Source: Tetramitus jugosus (Eukaryota > Heterolobosea > Eutetramitea > Acrasida > Vahlkampfiidae). From it: 64,000 bases of DNA. Location: contig OW569381.1 of assembly GCA_937625935.1 (NCBI GenBank), positions 186,001 to 250,000 on the forward strand, written 5' to 3'. The position numbers and the translations under genes were made by a program. Shown one piece after another: positions 49,381 through 61,200 of the stretch (positions within the stretch are counted from its first letter, which is position 1; each line of letters opens with the position of its first letter). The notes beneath the pieces are model-generated. The model worked only from the letters and a program-made list of their open reading frames with translations. It was not told the origin of the DNA and did no database searches.

Positions 49381-51291
49381 ATGAAGGACTGGCAATCGGT
49401 GCTCCAACCATTTATTTCAGTGCCATTGTGTCAACAGCAACAAACAGATGTAATCTCATCGTTTGAAGACTGTTATCAATATAAAAGCTTGATCAAAAAA
49501 CACTTAATTGACTCGTTAGAGTTCCAGCAGGCCTCACTGGACGAATTTTGTGATTTGTTTGTTCAAGTGATTGATCTCAACGCTCACATTGCTCATTTGA
49601 CACTAATTGATGCCTATTTGCGATCATTTCGTGTCGAAGCAACGGTCACAGAGAAGCGACAAGAATTTGCGCGCCAATTGAGCGATCATTTACAGCGCTA
49701 CATTGCAGGGAATCAAGCAGAGTGCGCCAACAATGCTCGAATTAAATGTGAGCGCGCGTATTTGATTTTGTCTGATTTGTGTGCGTTGTACTCGGACTCG
49801 ACAGATGACGCGAACAGTCAAGCCATTACGTATCGGAGCAAGATTGATGTGTTGGAGAATGAGGATTTTTCAGATTGCATGTATCAAGTGTTGCTTGGTG
49901 CTGAGCTTGAAAATAATGTGGTACAGTGGGGTCATGGAGATGCAACCATAAGGGTTGAATGTCCCATGAAGGTCGCCCTCAGTAGTGCAAACAATTCGGA
50001 TCGTTATGGTGCTGCCAAGTTAGAAGGTAGTAAGGTGTTGAACATGGCTGTTAATGTAAAGAGTTACTCTGCTCAGTCAGAAGTGAGTGATGGAAATGAG
50101 ATTTGTGCACCTATTAGAGCATATATGAAACGAATTGATGAACCAAAGATTATTTTTGAGGCGTACAATGATATGAGTGGAGAGTTTAGAGGTTCGCGAC
50201 TCGTTATTGATGAAAACGACCATAGTACCTTGCGACAATTCCTGTGCGTTGCAGAAAACAAGGAGTACAACGTATCGAATGTGTTTACGGATTCAAAAGA
50301 TCCATTTCGATTTTACAAGTACGCACTTGCGTTCTCTGGTATAGTGCAATGCTTTGAATATAATCATGAAAATCGCAGCAAGAAGACGAAGGCTGAATAT
50401 TTGAAAGATTCAAGTCTCATTTGGAGAGATTTAATGCATTTCACACAGGGAAAAGGATTGATATTATATCTGTCTAACAATGGTCCTTCGAAATCTGGAT
50501 TTTCATCTTCGAGTGCAGTCATGACCACGCTTCTCGCACTCTGCTATCGTTCCATGAGTGGAGAGAACAGTGTACAAATGGATCGCTTATATGATTTGGC
50601 TCTCCTGGCTGAAAATGAGTTGGGTTTGCGCTCTGGTTGGAATGATACGTACACAGTGATGCCAGGTATTCACGATTTTATTACTCTGGCATCAGACAGA
50701 GCACCCGAGCCTCGATTCAGCAGTATATCCTCACAGTTGAACACCCAAGAATGCTGCCATTGGTTTGAGCGTCACTTATGGTTGATTCATACTGGAGTTC
50801 AGAGAAAGGCAACAGGAAGAATGAATCGAAGACATGAAGTATACTTGTCTCGCAGTGTTGATACATTCCCTTACCTCGTCAAGTCCATCACTATTCATGA
50901 CAAGATTGCTCAATCATTGTTGAAGCGTGACAGTCAATCACTGGGAGAACAATTGACCGAGTACATGTCGTATCGTGTTGCTTTCGATCCCCAAGCCACC
51001 AGTCCTCACCTGCAATATCTGTTCCAATTCTTGCACGATAGAAAGTTGATCCATGGTGGTTTGTTGGCTGGAGCTATGGGTGGTGGAATTGCCCAGATCA
51101 TCGTGACAGATTATGCTCTCGAAAAGCACACCAACAATAACATCTCACAATACCGAATCGAGTCGGCAATTGAAGAATTGAAGTGCCACACATTTGACAA
51201 TGGAGAACAGCCATTCAATAACTCTCTGTTTGGCAGAATTGAATTCAGTATCAACAGACGAGGCATCCACGTCTTTATTGAAAACCATTAA
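49381..51291 (+). CDS. GHMP-kinase-like protein (fucokinase-like)
   Basis: 636 residues from the ATG at 49381, the first in frame after the beta-hexosaminidase stop (132 bp away). Residues 1-165 are helical without a known domain. The C-terminal 450 residues follow the GHMP kinase order: a degenerate first motif (CPMKVALSSANNSDRYGA, where fucokinases have a GGWSDTPP-like segment), GSKVLNMAVNV, ATP loop NNGPSKSGFSSSSAVMTTLL (367-386), ENELGLRSGWNDTY, and a third Gly-rich motif GLLAGAMGGGIAQI (about 555-570). Sugar-1-kinases of this type phosphorylate L-fucose or heptose; the altered first motif leaves the substrate open. It may be active or not. Confidence 0.7.
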   Translation: MKDWQSVLQPFISVPLCQQQQTDVISSFEDCYQYKSLIKKHLIDSLEFQQASLDEFCDLFVQVIDLNAHIAHLTLIDAYLRSFRVEATVTEKRQEFARQLSDHLQRYIAGNQAECANNARIKCERAYLILSDLCALYSDSTDDANSQAITYRSKIDVLENEDFSDCMYQVLLGAELENNVVQWGHGDATIRVECPMKVALSSANNSDRYGAAKLEGSKVLNMAVNVKSYSAQSEVSDGNEICAPIRAYMKRIDEPKIIFEAYNDMSGEFRGSRLVIDENDHSTLRQFLCVAENKEYNVSNVFTDSKDPFRFYKYALAFSGIVQCFEYNHENRSKKTKAEYLKDSSLIWRDLMHFTQGKGLILYLSNNGPSKSGFSSSSAVMTTLLALCYRSMSGENSVQMDRLYDLALLAENELGLRSGWNDTYTVMPGIHDFITLASDRAPEPRFSSISSQLNTQECCHWFERHLWLIHTGVQRKATGRMNRRHEVYLSRSVDTFPYLVKSITIHDKIAQSLLKRDSQSLGEQLTEYMSYRVAFDPQATSPHLQYLFQFLHDRKLIHGGLLAGAMGGGIAQIIVTDYALEKHTNNNISQYRIESAIEELKCHTFDNGEQPFNNSLFGRIEFSINRRGIHVFIENH

Positions 51292-51389
51292 CAAAAAAAC
51301 ACCTGTATTTTTTTTTGAAGGACTCTTCCAGACAAGTTCTCCAAAAATTGTTCCATGAACAAAAAAACAACAAAACAGAAATACAGACA

Positions 51390-52649
51390 ATGGCAAATAA
51401 ACACGTTGAACAACATGTACTGATCTTTGGAGATCACTCGTTGTTCCATGTAGAGAACAAATGGGGCCAAGTTCAATTAAAAGAAGAAGTGGCTCATCTT
51501 GCTCTGCCTACTGCACTCAGTGGTGGACAACCAATGGTAAACAACTCTGGGGACGATTATGCACGAGTACCAGTGGTCAGCGACGAGTACTTGACTCATT
51601 TGGCCTGTGGTGAAAAATTCATTGTTGCGAGCACAAATCACAATCGGGTGTTTGGTATTGGATTTTCAGGGCATGGTGAATTTTCGAGCTCAACAGTAAA
51701 TATTTATGAGTGGATCGAGGTGGATTTGGGTGAATCCTTGTCCGGGTTGCTGTATCAAAGTTCTGACAATCGAATCACGAGACTCGTGTGTGGAGGTGAA
51801 TGTATTTATATCGTGGTAAATGATCAGTGGGTGTTTAGTCGTGGATCGGACAGTGATGGACAGTTGGGTATTAGTGGAATCATGGGCAGCAAGTGCGATG
51901 TGTTTACACAGGCTTGTGAGTTTACAGAGTCAAAAATTACTCATATGAAGGCGGGTCATTATCATGCGAGCATAGTCCTCGATCACAAGATTATTTACTC
52001 GACAGGGTTCAACAGTTGTGGGCAACTGGGAATTAATTCCAGAGTGGGATCAAAGAATTCCTTTACGCTTGTCACATCACTCCCTTTAGAGGATGGAGAG
52101 TTCATTCATGATATTGGTTTGGGCGGTGCACACAGTGCAGTTCTTACTACGAGGGGTAGATTGTTTACGGTGGGATGGAATTCTTCGGGTGAATTAGCTA
52201 ATGGCTCTCGTGTCTCCACGTCCAGATGGCACCTCGTCGATGTACCCTACCTCATTTCAAAGCTATTTGTCGATGGAAAGGGAAATCGAACACTTTTCAT
52301 GTCTCGTGACGATTCACAAGTCTATGGAGCTGGATCTATTGCACAACATCATCAGAGCTGTGTAGGTCCATTGAAAATTCCAAATGATGTCACCAGTGAC
52401 GACCGAGTCGAGGTGCAGGGCTACAGAGCTGCCCTATTTGCAATCTATGATCGATCCGTAGTGCAAGGATTGTCCCAAACGAAAAAGATTCTCGACTTGC
52501 GTCCTGTGCACATGACGATTACACACTTGGAATCAGGCAACACCTTTACGGCTGCAATCGTCAGTCCGCTGACAAACCGTGCCTATCCATTGTTGGTTCA
52601 TCGAATGAGAGATCACAAACTTGCAGATGTTTCATTTCTGTTCCCCTAA
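51390..52649 (+). CDS. RCC1-repeat protein
   Basis: 419 residues from the ATG at 51390, chosen because the preceding codons have no ATG. RCC1 blade signatures recur: LACGEKFIVASTNHNRVFGIGFSGHGEF, LVCGGECIYIVVNDQWVFSRGSDSDGQLG, MKAGHYHASIVLDHKIIYSTGFNSCGQLG, LGGAHSAVLTTRGRLFTVGWNSSGEL. They form a seven-blade propeller, as in guanine-exchange or chromatin proteins. The last residues, RDHKLADVSFLFP, resemble the beginning of a BTB domain (in RCC1-BTB proteins, 'L-DV-F'), but a stop follows, so BTB is absent. No signal peptide. A cytosolic or nuclear scaffold role is inferred. Confidence 0.85.
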   Translation: MANKHVEQHVLIFGDHSLFHVENKWGQVQLKEEVAHLALPTALSGGQPMVNNSGDDYARVPVVSDEYLTHLACGEKFIVASTNHNRVFGIGFSGHGEFSSSTVNIYEWIEVDLGESLSGLLYQSSDNRITRLVCGGECIYIVVNDQWVFSRGSDSDGQLGISGIMGSKCDVFTQACEFTESKITHMKAGHYHASIVLDHKIIYSTGFNSCGQLGINSRVGSKNSFTLVTSLPLEDGEFIHDIGLGGAHSAVLTTRGRLFTVGWNSSGELANGSRVSTSRWHLVDVPYLISKLFVDGKGNRTLFMSRDDSQVYGAGSIAQHHQSCVGPLKIPNDVTSDDRVEVQGYRAALFAIYDRSVVQGLSQTKKILDLRPVHMTITHLESGNTFTAAIVSPLTNRAYPLLVHRMRDHKLADVSFLFP

Positions 52650-52863
52650 AAGCAATGATATCAATCTTGGCGCATACAAACGGTTTACAAACAATAAATA
52701 CAAAATAGTTTACAATCGACAATAAAATGCGCGCAATTCTGGCGCCAATCTCATTTACAATCATAAAGCTTGGTGAATCACAACAAAAACGCCACCCAAG
52801 ATGTGGTCGCGACGAACAACAACAACAAAACAAAAAACTTGGTTTTTTCTTTGGAGTTGGTTT

Positions 52864-53220
52864 CTAATAGGGACCACTAGCTCTCTGCTTGTGACGTCTC
52901 ACCCGTCTCGTATCTGCACCACTGGCCATCACTGTGCTCTCACCCATCACAGTATCACCACTCATGTCCTTTTCAGTCTTTGGTACAGCTTTTCTCTGTG
53001 CCTTGTTCTTTTCCTTCTTTGCTCTTCTCTCTGCAGTTATCAGCTTTTTGTCTTCCAATGCCTTATTTTCCTTCATAATTTCTTCATCGTCTCTCTCCAT
53101 TCTCTCAATTTGAGTCTTTTTTTCTAAACGTTGTTTTTTCTTGTCTTCACGTTCCTTCTCTTTGGCCAGTTCAAAATCGTGCCTCTTCTTGGCATAGGAC
53201 TTGTTGTTCTTTCTGGACAT
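52864..53220 (-). CDS. small basic coiled protein
   Basis: 118 residues from the ATG at 53220 (MSRKNNKSYAKKRHDFELAKEKE). The product is very Lys/Arg/Glu-rich with a long helical stretch, then a tail with RRVRRHKQRA. This composition is typical of small nucleolar or ribosome-biogenesis proteins. No known domain. The open frame extends 20 codons upstream without an ATG. Confidence 0.6.
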   Translation of the reverse strand: MSRKNNKSYAKKRHDFELAKEKEREDKKKQRLEKKTQIERMERDDEEIMKENKALEDKKLITAERRAKKEKNKAQRKAVPKTEKDMSGDTVMGESTVMASGADTRRVRRHKQRASGPY

Positions 53221-53426
53221 TTTGTCGATGTTGTGCTGTGGTTTTCGAAAAGCTTTTTCGTCAACAATTGTTTCTTTCACTTCAACAAAGTACTTGAACT
53301 GTGTGACTTTTTCGGAGTATTCAATTTCGGGAAAATGTCGGTGTTTTATTCATGAGCTAATTCATTGGAGGGCGGCTGGTGTATTGTGACAATGACGTCG
53401 CTACTGGTTGATGCTGATTTATTGGA

Positions 53427-54671
53427 TCAGAGGTCGTCATTACCACAGAAGGGAATGGACAACTCGAGGTCGAAATCGACAAAGGAGCCAAAGTCGAGTT
53501 CTCCAAAGTCTGGATAGCTCTCAAGTTTCTGTTCTTCTTCTGATATGGTGCTGCTATCAATAGAAGCAGCGGAATTCAATTTCTTTGAGGCGTTTTCTTC
53601 GTCCGAGCTGTCCATCTTTCGCTTTTCTCTTCTGCGTTGCGCTTTGGCAGATTCGTTTCGTTTGCTTCTCTCAAGCACATTGAAAGAAACAGACTCATAA
53701 ACACACTTCTTGTACATGGAGGGATGATCGTTCGTATCTAATTGATTCAATCGATAGATGGACACTCGGAAGCAAAACTTTCTATAGGTTTTCTTCCGTA
53801 GTTTTCTACGTTCATCGGCAGGACATTGAGCAATGTGAAGTCGGTTTGTTTCTCTAAATCTTACATGAAATTCGGCCCTACATGCGAACAATTGTTCCAC
53901 ATTCGTGTCGTCTTCCTTACAAATAAAAGCTTCATACTCTTCAAACTCGGACTTAACCTTGTTGTCGACAGTGCGAGAAGCTGTTGTTGAACTAGGGGTT
54001 GATTTTCGGCACACCTCAAAGCGAGCAACGTTTTGGTCTTCGAGAATGTGACAGTAGCGGTTGCGATCCGATAGACATGACACCTTCTCTCCAGTATCAG
54101 CATAGTAGACATCGATCATCGCCATATATTCTTCAGGTCTGTCCAACATTGTCACTACTTCAAACATGTGCGTGCGACTCGCGATAACAAACATTTCATT
54201 GCGTTCCATCTCTTCCAACATTGGAATATTGGTTTGAATCACAGCTGTCGTTGAAGTAGTAGTAGCTACTCCTGCAGATTCTTCATTTTCATTTTTGATG
54301 GGGCACAATGATGGAAGCAGTGGAGATGGGTAGATTTGATGGAAGCCTACTTGAGAGTGCAGTTTCTTGTACCGGCCAGCAATCCCGAGATTGGATTTAC
54401 TAATGGTGGTGCTGCGTGATGATGATGAGGGTGGGCACTTGGATGGTGCAGGAGATGACACAGGTGTGATGGACACCTCTGTCTTTACTTTTTCTTTCTT
54501 GATCAAGGCTTTTGGTTGTTCATTCTCTTCTTCTGTTTTGGGTAAGGAAAACACATGTTCTAAGCTGGAAACAGAGGACAATGGTGGAAATGATGGGGAA
54601 TCCAAGATGAAGCTTAGATCTATGTCTGGAGTAGATGTACCGAGTATATCTTGCAGGTTACTAGTTGCCAT
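53427..54671 (-). CDS. acidic/basic protein, transcription-factor-like
   Basis: 414 residues from an ATG at 54671. A disordered Ser/Thr-rich N-terminus, a middle region (SQVGFHQIYPSPLLP; VIASRTHMFEVVTMLD; MAMIDVYYADTGEKVSCLS; MYKKCVYESVSFNVLERS) with beta-strand spacing, a basic stretch (RNESAKAQRRREKRK) and an acidic, Phe/Leu-rich C-terminus (DFGELDFGSFVDFDLEL) resembling a transactivation domain. The layout suggests a sequence-specific regulator with an Ig-like fold, but no family is secure. Nuclear location is inferred from the basic cluster. Confidence 0.65.
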   Translation of the reverse strand: MATSNLQDILGTSTPDIDLSFILDSPSFPPLSSVSSLEHVFSLPKTEEENEQPKALIKKEKVKTEVSITPVSSPAPSKCPPSSSSRSTTISKSNLGIAGRYKKLHSQVGFHQIYPSPLLPSLCPIKNENEESAGVATTTSTTAVIQTNIPMLEEMERNEMFVIASRTHMFEVVTMLDRPEEYMAMIDVYYADTGEKVSCLSDRNRYCHILEDQNVARFEVCRKSTPSSTTASRTVDNKVKSEFEEYEAFICKEDDTNVEQLFACRAEFHVRFRETNRLHIAQCPADERRKLRKKTYRKFCFRVSIYRLNQLDTNDHPSMYKKCVYESVSFNVLERSKRNESAKAQRRREKRKMDSSDEENASKKLNSAASIDSSTISEEEQKLESYPDFGELDFGSFVDFDLELSIPFCGNDDL

Positions 54672-55200
54672 GATGCACAGGAGAATGACTTAAGGGTCTT
54701 GTTGTTAATGATGGTATGCAAAAAGGTCTCAGAATTTGCTACCAAAATATATATAAATGATAATATAGTCTTTATATATATTGACAAGCTATTATATATG
54801 TTGCTTGGTGTTATGTGTGTTGGGTTGACCTGATTTCGTTTTTCTTGTTCGGCTTGTGCAGTACAGCGAAACCATTTTTCCTTATCAACGATCGGAGAAA
54901 TGAGATCAACAAGAAATTCAACCTCAATAACCAATGAAGAGGGTGGTCTCCAGTTGACTCTCGGGATCCCGAGGTAATTCGGCGTGAGATCAGTTGCCAC
55001 CAATTTCGTGAAGAAAGTGGCTGGGGGTTTGATTTTACCTCGCTTTCTCGTCGGAGAATCTTTCCACAAACTTTTTTTTCTGTAAAATCTGCAGAATATC
55101 TCACCGTAAAACGAACACCCGTTCAAGGACTTCTAAAAAGACGTACGTCGCCTGACGATTTCGCCATCTGTCGTAGACCAGCATGAACGGCTCGGAGTAA
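54672..55200. other. spacer with an ATG-less open stretch
   Basis: 530 bases between two minus-strand genes. On the minus strand a frame (55126 downward) reads KPPATFFTKLVATDL, then GIPRVNWRPPSSLVIEVEFLVDL, without an ATG start. It could be an orphan exon or chance. AT-rich repeats lie at 54740-54800. Confidence 0.35.
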
Positions 55201-58200
55201 TTAATTAATCGGAGTTATTTTGACATCGGCAAGACCCACACCAGCATGAGGAGGCAGTCTTGCGTTCCATTCAGTAATTGCGTTTCTAATCTTTTCGACT
55301 TCTGTGCCATTGTCTTCACGTTGCACCCATCGATTCACAGAATCCAATTTTTGACCGAGTGCGGTCAAAAAGTTGAGACACACCGATGCTGGCTCATAAT
55401 CCTTCATCAAACTCTGAACGTGTCTCAAGAACTTTTTCATTACTTCATCCACTCTCTCTTGATGGATCGAATCCGAAATGGAGACAATTGTTTCAATTGA
55501 GACCAATAGCTTCTCGATCAGCTGAGATCTATTGGCGGTGTTTGGAGGCATCAGGGTACCCATGGATGTACTGTAGACGGGTGTCAGTTCCTTGATGATT
55601 GTGTCAGTGAAATTGAGGGTTACGTGCATATTTTCCCAACACCAGTGACTCAAGATACTTTGGATAGCTAGCGAGTTGGAGTCATCATGGATCAAGCAAG
55701 CAAAGAATTCTCTGTGGAATAACTTATCACGATCTCTTACAGGCAATTCAATTGGAGTATCGGATTTTGATCGCATCATTGTTGGTGGCAACACATCACT
55801 GTTCTTTTGAGAAGATGTTGTTTCACATGTGACGACAAGCGAGCTCAATAACTCTAGGAGATGGTGAGATGCAGAGACGCCAAATATCGAAGACAATCCG
55901 TTTGTTCTCGTTCGCTTATTGAACAAGAATTCACGTGATATGTCAGGCGATTCTCCGTTCAGCAGCTGAACTAACATGGATATGAGTCCCTTTTGTATGA
56001 GATACTTTCTTTCGTGGATTCCAATGCGAGCAAAATGTGAGAGGAACATGAAGTATTGCTCTGTTTGTCTGGAAAAGTATCTACATTCACCCAAGGAGGA
56101 TAAAATGGAATTGACGAGTCTTCGGATGATAGTTGCGGATCGATTCACTGGTTTTGATTCGACAGTAGATGTTCGTTCTTCTTGTTGTTCTGAGAGCACC
56201 AACACATTACTAGGTGAGGCAGGTGATACAACATCGGTATCGTAGAGCTCATCCGCAGCCAACACTTTACAGCAATCAACCAATAGCAAAGCGAACCGAT
56301 TGCGGAATTCTGCATGGGGACATTTTAGCAACATCTCAGATCTCCACAATGAAGTATCAACAACGGTATTGACGAACCATGTACAAATATCCTTGTTCAT
56401 CACAAACATGTTACTCAAGTAGTCAAACCACTTGTCAATCACATGAGTGAATGTGGAGTGAGCAACAATATCCATCAAGTATTTCGTGGCGAACTTAGCG
56501 TTCAACATGTTCACTTCTGGTGAGTAGTTGCCTTGCACCAATAAAACCCAGATGAAATTGTCGAAATCTTCGCTATAGACGTTCTTGTCATGATAAAATC
56601 TTGAATTATCGTCCAATACGGCCTTGCGAATATTGCGAGTTAAATTAGCGACTTGAATTTGTCTTTCAGCTTCTTTCAGGCGATTAGCAGCCGAAAGTTT
56701 AACTAAGAATCGCACAGCATTGATAGCGGGAGAGTTCCATCCATTGTCATCACTCTCTTGAGTGTCGTTTCCATTGGAGTGTTCTGTCACATCAGCAGGG
56801 GATAGGGTTGGCACAATTGATAGAGGAGTCACATCTGTGTTCAATTCGTTTTCGAAGGAACCACTGTCCAACGTAGATACTTTCTGATAGAAGAGCATGT
56901 AGGCATTGTTGGATCTATAGAATCGGTTGCGAACAGTGGGTTTTCCTGGATCTTTCACAATCACTTCTTCGAGACCACCAAATGTCTCTTCGTCTAATTG
57001 TGATTCATCAAAATGGTGAATCTTGGTGTCGTTAAACTCATACCATTTCTGTTGTTGAGAGGATCTGTCCATGATGTATGAGTAGTAATGACCAGAATCT
57101 GCACTTCCCATGTGGACGAGCACTCCTACCAATCGATATTGATAATAATCATCATCCCTATGCTCTGGAGGAACATCTTTCAGATTTCGTCTCTCACGTC
57201 TCTCCATGCCTTCCTCCGTATATGGTTCCATGTCCAAGCGTAATGGGAATTCACATCTATCATTAACTTTGACATGCTTCATTGAGTCAAAGTCGAATTC
57301 AAATCTCTTGAGTTGGAAAATGAGAACATTTGGAAGGTCCTTGATGACTGCTCTCTTGAGAGCATCCACGTGCCTTTGAAGCTTATCACTATAGTACTTG
57401 TTGTTTCCGTCAAGCATGTCTCCAGCTACATATAAATCAAGAGATTCAATAATATTCTTCTTGTTCTTGATATCCAGACCAATCACTGAATAGGGCTCCA
57501 ATGTCTCCGAAACTGTGTTCTCATAAATCAATTGATGCAAGATATTGCCACCAAACACCTGTTTCAATAAATGTTCTTGAGGAGTACCTTTCAATTCACG
57601 TTCAATCTTGTCCAAAAATATGTTGAAGAACTCTGTAGCATCTTGTTGCTGTGAAACATTAATTGCAGCACCGTCTACCTTGTAAGAAGCACAAAACGGT
57701 CTTGTATCATAAAATCGTTTTGCGCTATATAACAAGAAACCAAACATAGTTTGCATTTGATACAGGACTTCTGTGTTCTCATTCTTTGTCGGATTGAGAA
57801 TATTAACAGCTAGCACACCTGAACGCAGTGGCGGAATCATGAACAGTTGTTGCAACAGTGAGTTCATATAGCATGTTGCCCCTAGATTTTTCAAGCCAAC
57901 AAAGCCCAACTCTGATCGTTCCATAGATTCTGTATTATAACGCCATCCAGAGTGTCGTTCCGTCATCGAAAGATATTCACTCGTTAGTTTGAGGAGTTCC
58001 AGATAATTTTGAGAACAATCTCTTGATAACTCGACGAGCAGCTTGAATGCAGCATTTCTTGAATTGGTGGTTTTACATCGAGGCAGCATTGACTTGCCGT
58101 ACACAGCACTAGGTGTCTGGAATAAGAACGAATTGAACACTTCTTCAATCATTCCTATACCGCTCTTCGAACCAATAAGTTCTTTAGTGTGAGGATTCAA

Positions 58201-61200
58201 ATACAATAGAGCTGAAGCTATGTTGAGTAAACCAATCATTACTTTGTCCTCTGCACTCGTGTCTCGCTCCTCCTTTACTGGCCGTTCCAGTATTAGTTTC
58301 AAAATCTTTAAAAGAATAGATTGGCAGTCCTGTGACGGAACCTGCGAGTCATACTTCTTGTTATCCATCAATAATCGTTCCAACAACATGAAATATTGTT
58401 CACAAGTGTCTTTGTGATCCTCGATCTGATCAAAATAGCGGTATAAGATGTTAATAAACATATTCTTCGCGTCAAACCTTCTTTGTTGAATGTAGAGGTC
58501 AGCATCGTCTCTGGAGAGCAATAGTTGCTCCAAACCATTCGCAATTTCAATTCTTACTTCCTTCATGGCACTATCAATGAGACACGAAGCCAAGAATTGT
58601 AGGAATGTCGTTGCGGAACAAAATACCTCGAACGTTTTAGGATCTACCATTATGGTTGTTGAAAGAATATCCATCATGTGCTCAATTAGAGCTCTATCAG
58701 TGGGCATCGAAAAATTCGTATCCAATATATTCAAGAACCCTTGATTAAATTGATACTTCTTCGATGTTGGTCGTTTCGATACAGTCAACGTGTCTCCCTC
58801 TTGAGAATGGGAGGGTGACTCGGCGTACAATAAAGATATCGATCGGGGCACCACAGCCAAAACTGCTGAAATAATTTGAGAGACATCTATTTTGTTCGCT
58901 GTTTGCTCATTGCGCATACATGTTGGCAAGAAACGATTAATAATCTTGATCTTCAGTGCTAAGCATTCCTTTTGTAGGGTCGTTAATGCAAAAGTGCTTG
59001 ATTGAGCAGATTCCTGAGTTTCAATTAGTGAATCAATGAGCTGTTTAACACCACCGAGATGTATGAAATTTTTGCTCCATAGTTCGCTTTCATTATTGTT
59101 GAGTTGTTTCTTCAGATGGCAATCAATTATTTGCAAAGAGTACAAATACTTGTGTGGAGAGCCGTGCTTGGGCAATATTTTCTGCCAATCTACTTGATCT
59201 TCATTTTGAAGCGCTGACAGATTTTGAATAGTAGAAGACATCTGAGTATCGGTTGGCAAGTGAAGAATCAAAGTCCATGCGATTTCCGCAACTTCCTCTC
59301 TCAATTCGAGCAATGAAAACAATGTTGAAAAGTTTTCAGGTCGAGATAAAATATTCGTAGGATATGACTTCTCATCGTCAGTGAATAGCATGACATATTT
59401 CTGTGTGCGAGGAAAAGAAGAAAATGTTAGTGACATTGGGCGAATAGAGAAAAACAACAAATTGACCAACAAACAAATTCACATACATCTTCCAAAGTAT
59501 CATTCGCCTGAGTCAACGAACTAGTAGTTTGATTTGTAAACTCATCGCTCACTGAGCGTATACCTTGTTGAGATTGCTCAATCTCTTGCTTCACTAGGGC
59601 TTCGGCTACAGCCTCCAAACCAAGAGCTTTCAACTGGAACTTAATCAACGATAGTCCAACATCCTTAATGTTGATTCGTTTCACAATTACTATTTGATAA
59701 TCCTTGATATTCAAGTCCTCTAGCGTCTTATCCTCGTTCAGTAGTTCGGCTCCTGATGACAAGAGCTGCAACAAGTAAACGGGAAGATTTAGTTCAGTAG
59801 AGACAGCTGCGTACAATCTCGAGATGGAATCTGTGCTTTGAAGCGTCAGACTGAATTTAGGCTCGCCTATTGGGCAGACACGAATCCGAACTGGTACTCC
59901 AGCTGAGGAGATACCATGTCCTCTGACTCCTGTTTTCTCACCAAACAAATATAAATAATCAATGAGTAATTCCAAACAGCGAATAATTTTCTGGTCCCTT
60001 AAGGTGTCTTCTGTTGATTGCAAACAAGCACGAATACTTTCTAAGCACTTAGTTATATGTGCTTCTGTATACTCGCCAACTAAAGCCTTCATATCCTTTG
60101 AAAAGTCATGCCTAAAGTTGTTGACTTTTAAAATTGCTTGTTGCGCAACTGACGTATCATGAGCTAACAGAATAATTGACCATAAATGATCAATACCAAT
60201 CAACTCGGCAGACTGAACAACATATCTAGTCACAATTTTCTTTTGCTCTGTTGATCTTCTCTTGACCGAGGAGTCCTGTTTTCGTTCATTACCTAGCAAT
60301 TGTTGCTTCACATAGCGACCAGCAGTATGAGCAACTTGATTTAAGGACTTGGATTTCAATAGTTTCGGCACGAGCCTTTCCTTCACCTCTTCATTACCGG
60401 AGGGATCAAGAAGCATTGATTTTCTACGACTTTCCATCGCACAATGCTTGGAATCTGCAAGTTCCTCCTCTTGAATCACCTGGAGTAATTTGTTCTTGAT
60501 GTTCACGGCAAGGAAGTAGGTGAGAAAGAAGGAGAACTCTGCCTGAGTCATCGTACTAACCTGAACCTTTGTCAATACAAGGTCATTGAAAATCTTCTCT
60601 AAGACTCCATCCAGGAACACATCCGTATTCGGATCAATATTCGAGTCCGTTTTAATCAATGCTTCGAAAAACTGACAACACACATTTCGATACATTGGTT
60701 TGTCATACAATGTCGTCCATAAAGTCACACAGTGCGAGAACGTGAGACACATTGGAGAGTTTTTCAAAATAAATAATAAAAATTCCAAGCGAGTTTGTGT
60801 ATCGCTGAGGTGAACAACTTCTGCAATGTTACCCTTCGGAGCATCAGGCTTTGTATCCATAAAAGCAGAAGCGGCAAAATTCATATCTAAGATAAACAGG
60901 TCAAACAATTTCGTCTTCTCATTCATATATTCGATCATTCCGGACAGAGAAGCCTTCTTCTTCTTAATATTAGGATACGTTTTCAGAATAGTCTGAATCA
61001 ACAGGAGGGATCGAGGAACACACCTGTGCTCTTTTAAATTGACGAGACACGATTTGATCATGCTCTTGCGCTGTGCTTCGAATTCTTCTCGATTTACCAA
61101 ACTAATGATACACTCGAATGCTTTTTGGGATAGTCTATTGCTTAATTTCTCGTTCATAATCAATTTCCAAAAAATGACTAAACCGTTCCATGTACGAGCT

